From positions 1-6,035 of the forward strand of contig JAAHHL010000469.1 of NCBI GenBank assembly GCA_010672185.1: a stretch of DNA of 6,035 nt. Direction: 5' to 3'. Shown here piece by piece: positions 4,360 through 6,035 of this stretch. The position numbers and the translations under genes are program-made. Origin of the DNA: Caldora sp. SIO3E6 (lineage in GTDB: Bacteria > Cyanobacteriota > Cyanobacteriia > Cyanobacteriales > Coleofasciculaceae). A model generated the notes under the pieces. That model was not told the origin of the DNA. It was given only the letters and a program-made list of their open reading frames with translations, and made no database searches. Numbering within the stretch: position 1 is the first letter of the stretch; each line of letters opens with the position of its first letter.

Positions 4360-6035
4360 TCAATCCAACACCTCAACAATCCCCAACCGACCATCAATAC
4401 GTACCCTTTGACCATCGTGTAACATCTGAATGGCATTATGGATATCCATCACTGCTGGAATGCCATACTCACGAGCAACAATAGCACCGTGGGAAAGACG
4501 TCCACCTACTTCTGCAATTAAACCGCCGGATTGGGCAAGTAGGGGAGCCCAACCAGAGTCGGTATAGGGTACAACGAGAATAGTTTGACGGTCAATATTA
4601 TCCAAAGCTTGTAAGTCTTTGACTACCTTAACCCAACCCTCAACTTTCCCAGGACTAGCACCAATTCCTTGCAGCTGTCGGTTGTTAGCTGGAGCAATAG
4701 AGGCAACCGGTGCAGGAGGATTATTTCCATAGACGAGGGAAGGCATAGTTGCCAACTGACGATTCTGCTCCAGTTGATTGCGCCGCTGTTGTAAGAGTTG
4801 GGGAAGCTGTTGCTGGAATTGCGAGTCAGCATCGGCAACCAAGGAGCGGATTTCGGCAAATTCTAGGAAAAAAATATCCCCTGGTTCTGCTAGTAAATGC
4901 TCTTGCAGCCAAGTTGTTTCTAGTGCCACAAAACTCCAACGAAGCTGAGCCAACAATTGGGAGTAAACTTGGGTAACTCGACCTTTAAGATCTAAGCGTA
5001 CTTGTGCTAGCTGAGCTTTTATACTCTGTTGCTTTGGTGGTAAAGACGCTGGAGGAGGATCAGAGATAAATTGGGTAAACAGTCGCCGCACGGATCTGGG
5101 GTCTTCTTTCCAGGTGGGAACGGCAATATCGGTAGCTACTTCACTCAGGTAGCCATAGTTCTCTAAAAATTGCTTAAACTGCTCTAGAATACTTTGACCA
5201 TCAGGGCTTTCTGCTAGGGTAGTAAATAAGGAAGCACCACTATCACTAATTACTTGTTCCTCGGATAATAAAAGACGAGCATCTGCTGCTATTTGAGCTA
5301 GCGATCGCAAACTGGCAACTTCTGGTGTTTGGCTGTTATCTAATTGTTTATCCTGAACTCGCAGTAAGGCTTGGCGCAGGGAACTACTCAGGGGAGCCAG
5401 GATGCTGTAGTAAGTGGCTCGTTTCAAAACCTCTAAAATGAGGTCTATACGTTCTAATAACGCTGAGGGGGAGAGTTGAGACAGGGTTTGAGCGCTCAGC
5501 TTACTTAGGGTAGGAGCAAATTGCTGTTGGTAATCTAATGCAAAGTCTTTCTCTAAGTTCCATTCCTTACCCAGTAACCGCAGTAATCCCGGCACATTCC
5601 GCAGAGTGGAACTAATGGGTGGTTTGGAGAACTTGGCTCCCCTAGTGAGAAATTCTAAACTTTCCGTTGGCAAACCCATGCGGCGAAAAATTTGCCCTAA
5701 CAGAGTGGCATTGAAGTAGGCATGGGAATAGTGCAGTGTTGCTGTTTGATTAAAATCTAATCCTGCTGCTCGTTTACCTAAAACCAGAGTAAAGATTTCT
5801 CCCCAAATACCACAGGTTAAGGGACGATTAATCGACCAAGTAAGGGGTCGAATTAAACCAGGAATTACTTCCGCTGCAATTTTACGAGTCCAGATTGGTT
5901 GTAGGGTAGTAATCGGTCGTGCTTGCAGCAACCATAACTGTTGACCATCATAAGTCCATTCTATATCTTGGGGAATACCGTGGTATCGGTTTTCTAATTC
6001 CCTGGCGAGGATCGCTACTTGCTCTACTAAGGCTG
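4360..6035 (-). CDS. PEP synthase/rifampin phosphotransferase-like dikinase, 5' end outside the window
   Basis: The C-terminal 557 residues are visible; the N-terminus lies past the right edge. The fragment opens with the end of a PPDK-type ATP-binding domain (PQDIEWTYDG, then LLQARPIT). Its Glu25, Gln37 and Arg39 have the same spacing as the nucleotide-binding Glu/Gln/Arg of pyruvate phosphate dikinase (323/335/337). A long, mostly helical linker of about 400 residues follows. The end is a phosphohistidine swivelling domain (IGASPGKVEGWVKVV, then GGRLSHGAIVAREYGIPAV) with the catalytic histidine encoded at 4489-4491. The protein stops 42 residues later, so the PEP-binding TIM barrel of true PEP synthases is missing. 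The order ATP-grasp, helical insert, His domain matches rifampin phosphotransferase-type enzymes, which transfer the beta-phosphate of ATP to a small molecule. The substrate here is unknown, and resistance should not be assumed. A HIP1 site lies at 5301-5308. The frame is intact throughout. Confidence 0.88.
   Translation of the reverse strand, partial: ALVEQVAILARELENRYHGIPQDIEWTYDGQQLWLLQARPITTLQPIWTRKIAAEVIPGLIRPLTWSINRPLTCGIWGEIFTLVLGKRAAGLDFNQTATLHYSHAYFNATLLGQIFRRMGLPTESLEFLTRGAKFSKPPISSTLRNVPGLLRLLGKEWNLEKDFALDYQQQFAPTLSKLSAQTLSQLSPSALLERIDLILEVLKRATYYSILAPLSSSLRQALLRVQDKQLDNSQTPEVASLRSLAQIAADARLLLSEEQVISDSGASLFTTLAESPDGQSILEQFKQFLENYGYLSEVATDIAVPTWKEDPRSVRRLFTQFISDPPPASLPPKQQSIKAQLAQVRLDLKGRVTQVYSQLLAQLRWSFVALETTWLQEHLLAEPGDIFFLEFAEIRSLVADADSQFQQQLPQLLQQRRNQLEQNRQLATMPSLVYGNNPPAPVASIAPANNRQLQGIGASPGKVEGWVKVVKDLQALDNIDRQTILVVPYTDSGWAPLLAQSGGLIAEVGGRLSHGAIVAREYGIPAVMDIHNAIQMLHDGQRVRIDGRLGIVEVLD
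5301..5308. repeat. HIP1 octamer GCGATCGC (inside the dikinase gene)
   Basis: This is the third perfect HIP1 copy in the window, within the helical linker region of the dikinase. It supports a cyanobacterial origin for this gene. Confidence 0.85.

Noticed and set aside
4091..4363. Minus-strand 90-codon open frame with a repetitive Arg/Gln/Glu/Ala/Gly N-terminus
   Set aside because: Its start is a translation of the heptamer array and the rest is antisense to the DUF2290 gene end; no ribosome site or protein-like features.
4623..4976. Two short open frames on opposite strands
   Set aside because: Both are shadows of the dikinase coding region, which is intact in its own frame.

Overview
The window looks like chromosomal DNA of a cyanobacterium, probably a filamentous one. 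Three perfect HIP1 octamers (GCGATCGC) are present. The left edge encodes a cyanobacterial-type DnaE N-terminus. The spacers carry the short tandem repeats (an octamer GACRCGGR array and a heptamer CCTYCTG array) that are common between genes of filamentous cyanobacteria. No rRNA, tRNA, CRISPR array, transposase or phage structural gene was seen.

Layout. Positions 1-233 (minus strand) hold the first 77 codons of dnaE, the replicative DNA polymerase III alpha subunit, running off the left edge. Positions 234-1336 are a gene-poor stretch of about 1.1 kb. It holds a candidate dnaE promoter, two small inverted repeats, the octamer array, two short weak open frames that look like decayed or orphan small genes, an 11-bp perfect inverted repeat and an extended HIP1 palindrome. 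Positions 1337-4182 (plus strand) hold a tight two-gene unit with an 8-nt gap. The first gene is a 711-residue UvrD/Rep-like superfamily 1 helicase with an N-terminal domain resembling a degraded NERD/restriction-nuclease fold. The second is a 233-residue protein that I place in the DUF2290 family. A convergent intergenic segment follows (4183-4359) with a probable bidirectional hairpin terminator and eight heptamer repeats. Positions 4360-6035 (minus strand) hold the C-terminal 557 residues of a PEP-synthase/rifampin-phosphotransferase-like dikinase that ends with its phosphohistidine domain.

How the parts relate. dnaE and the dikinase look like resident genes. The helicase-DUF2290 pair has the character of an accessory cassette: tight coupling, a visibly more AT-rich look than the dikinase by eye, and repeat-rich, gene-poor flanks. 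A DNA or RNA translocase paired with a small uncharacterised protein is a common design for anti-phage or genome-maintenance modules. The pair is therefore the best candidate here for an undescribed system, but the sequence alone does not prove a defence role.
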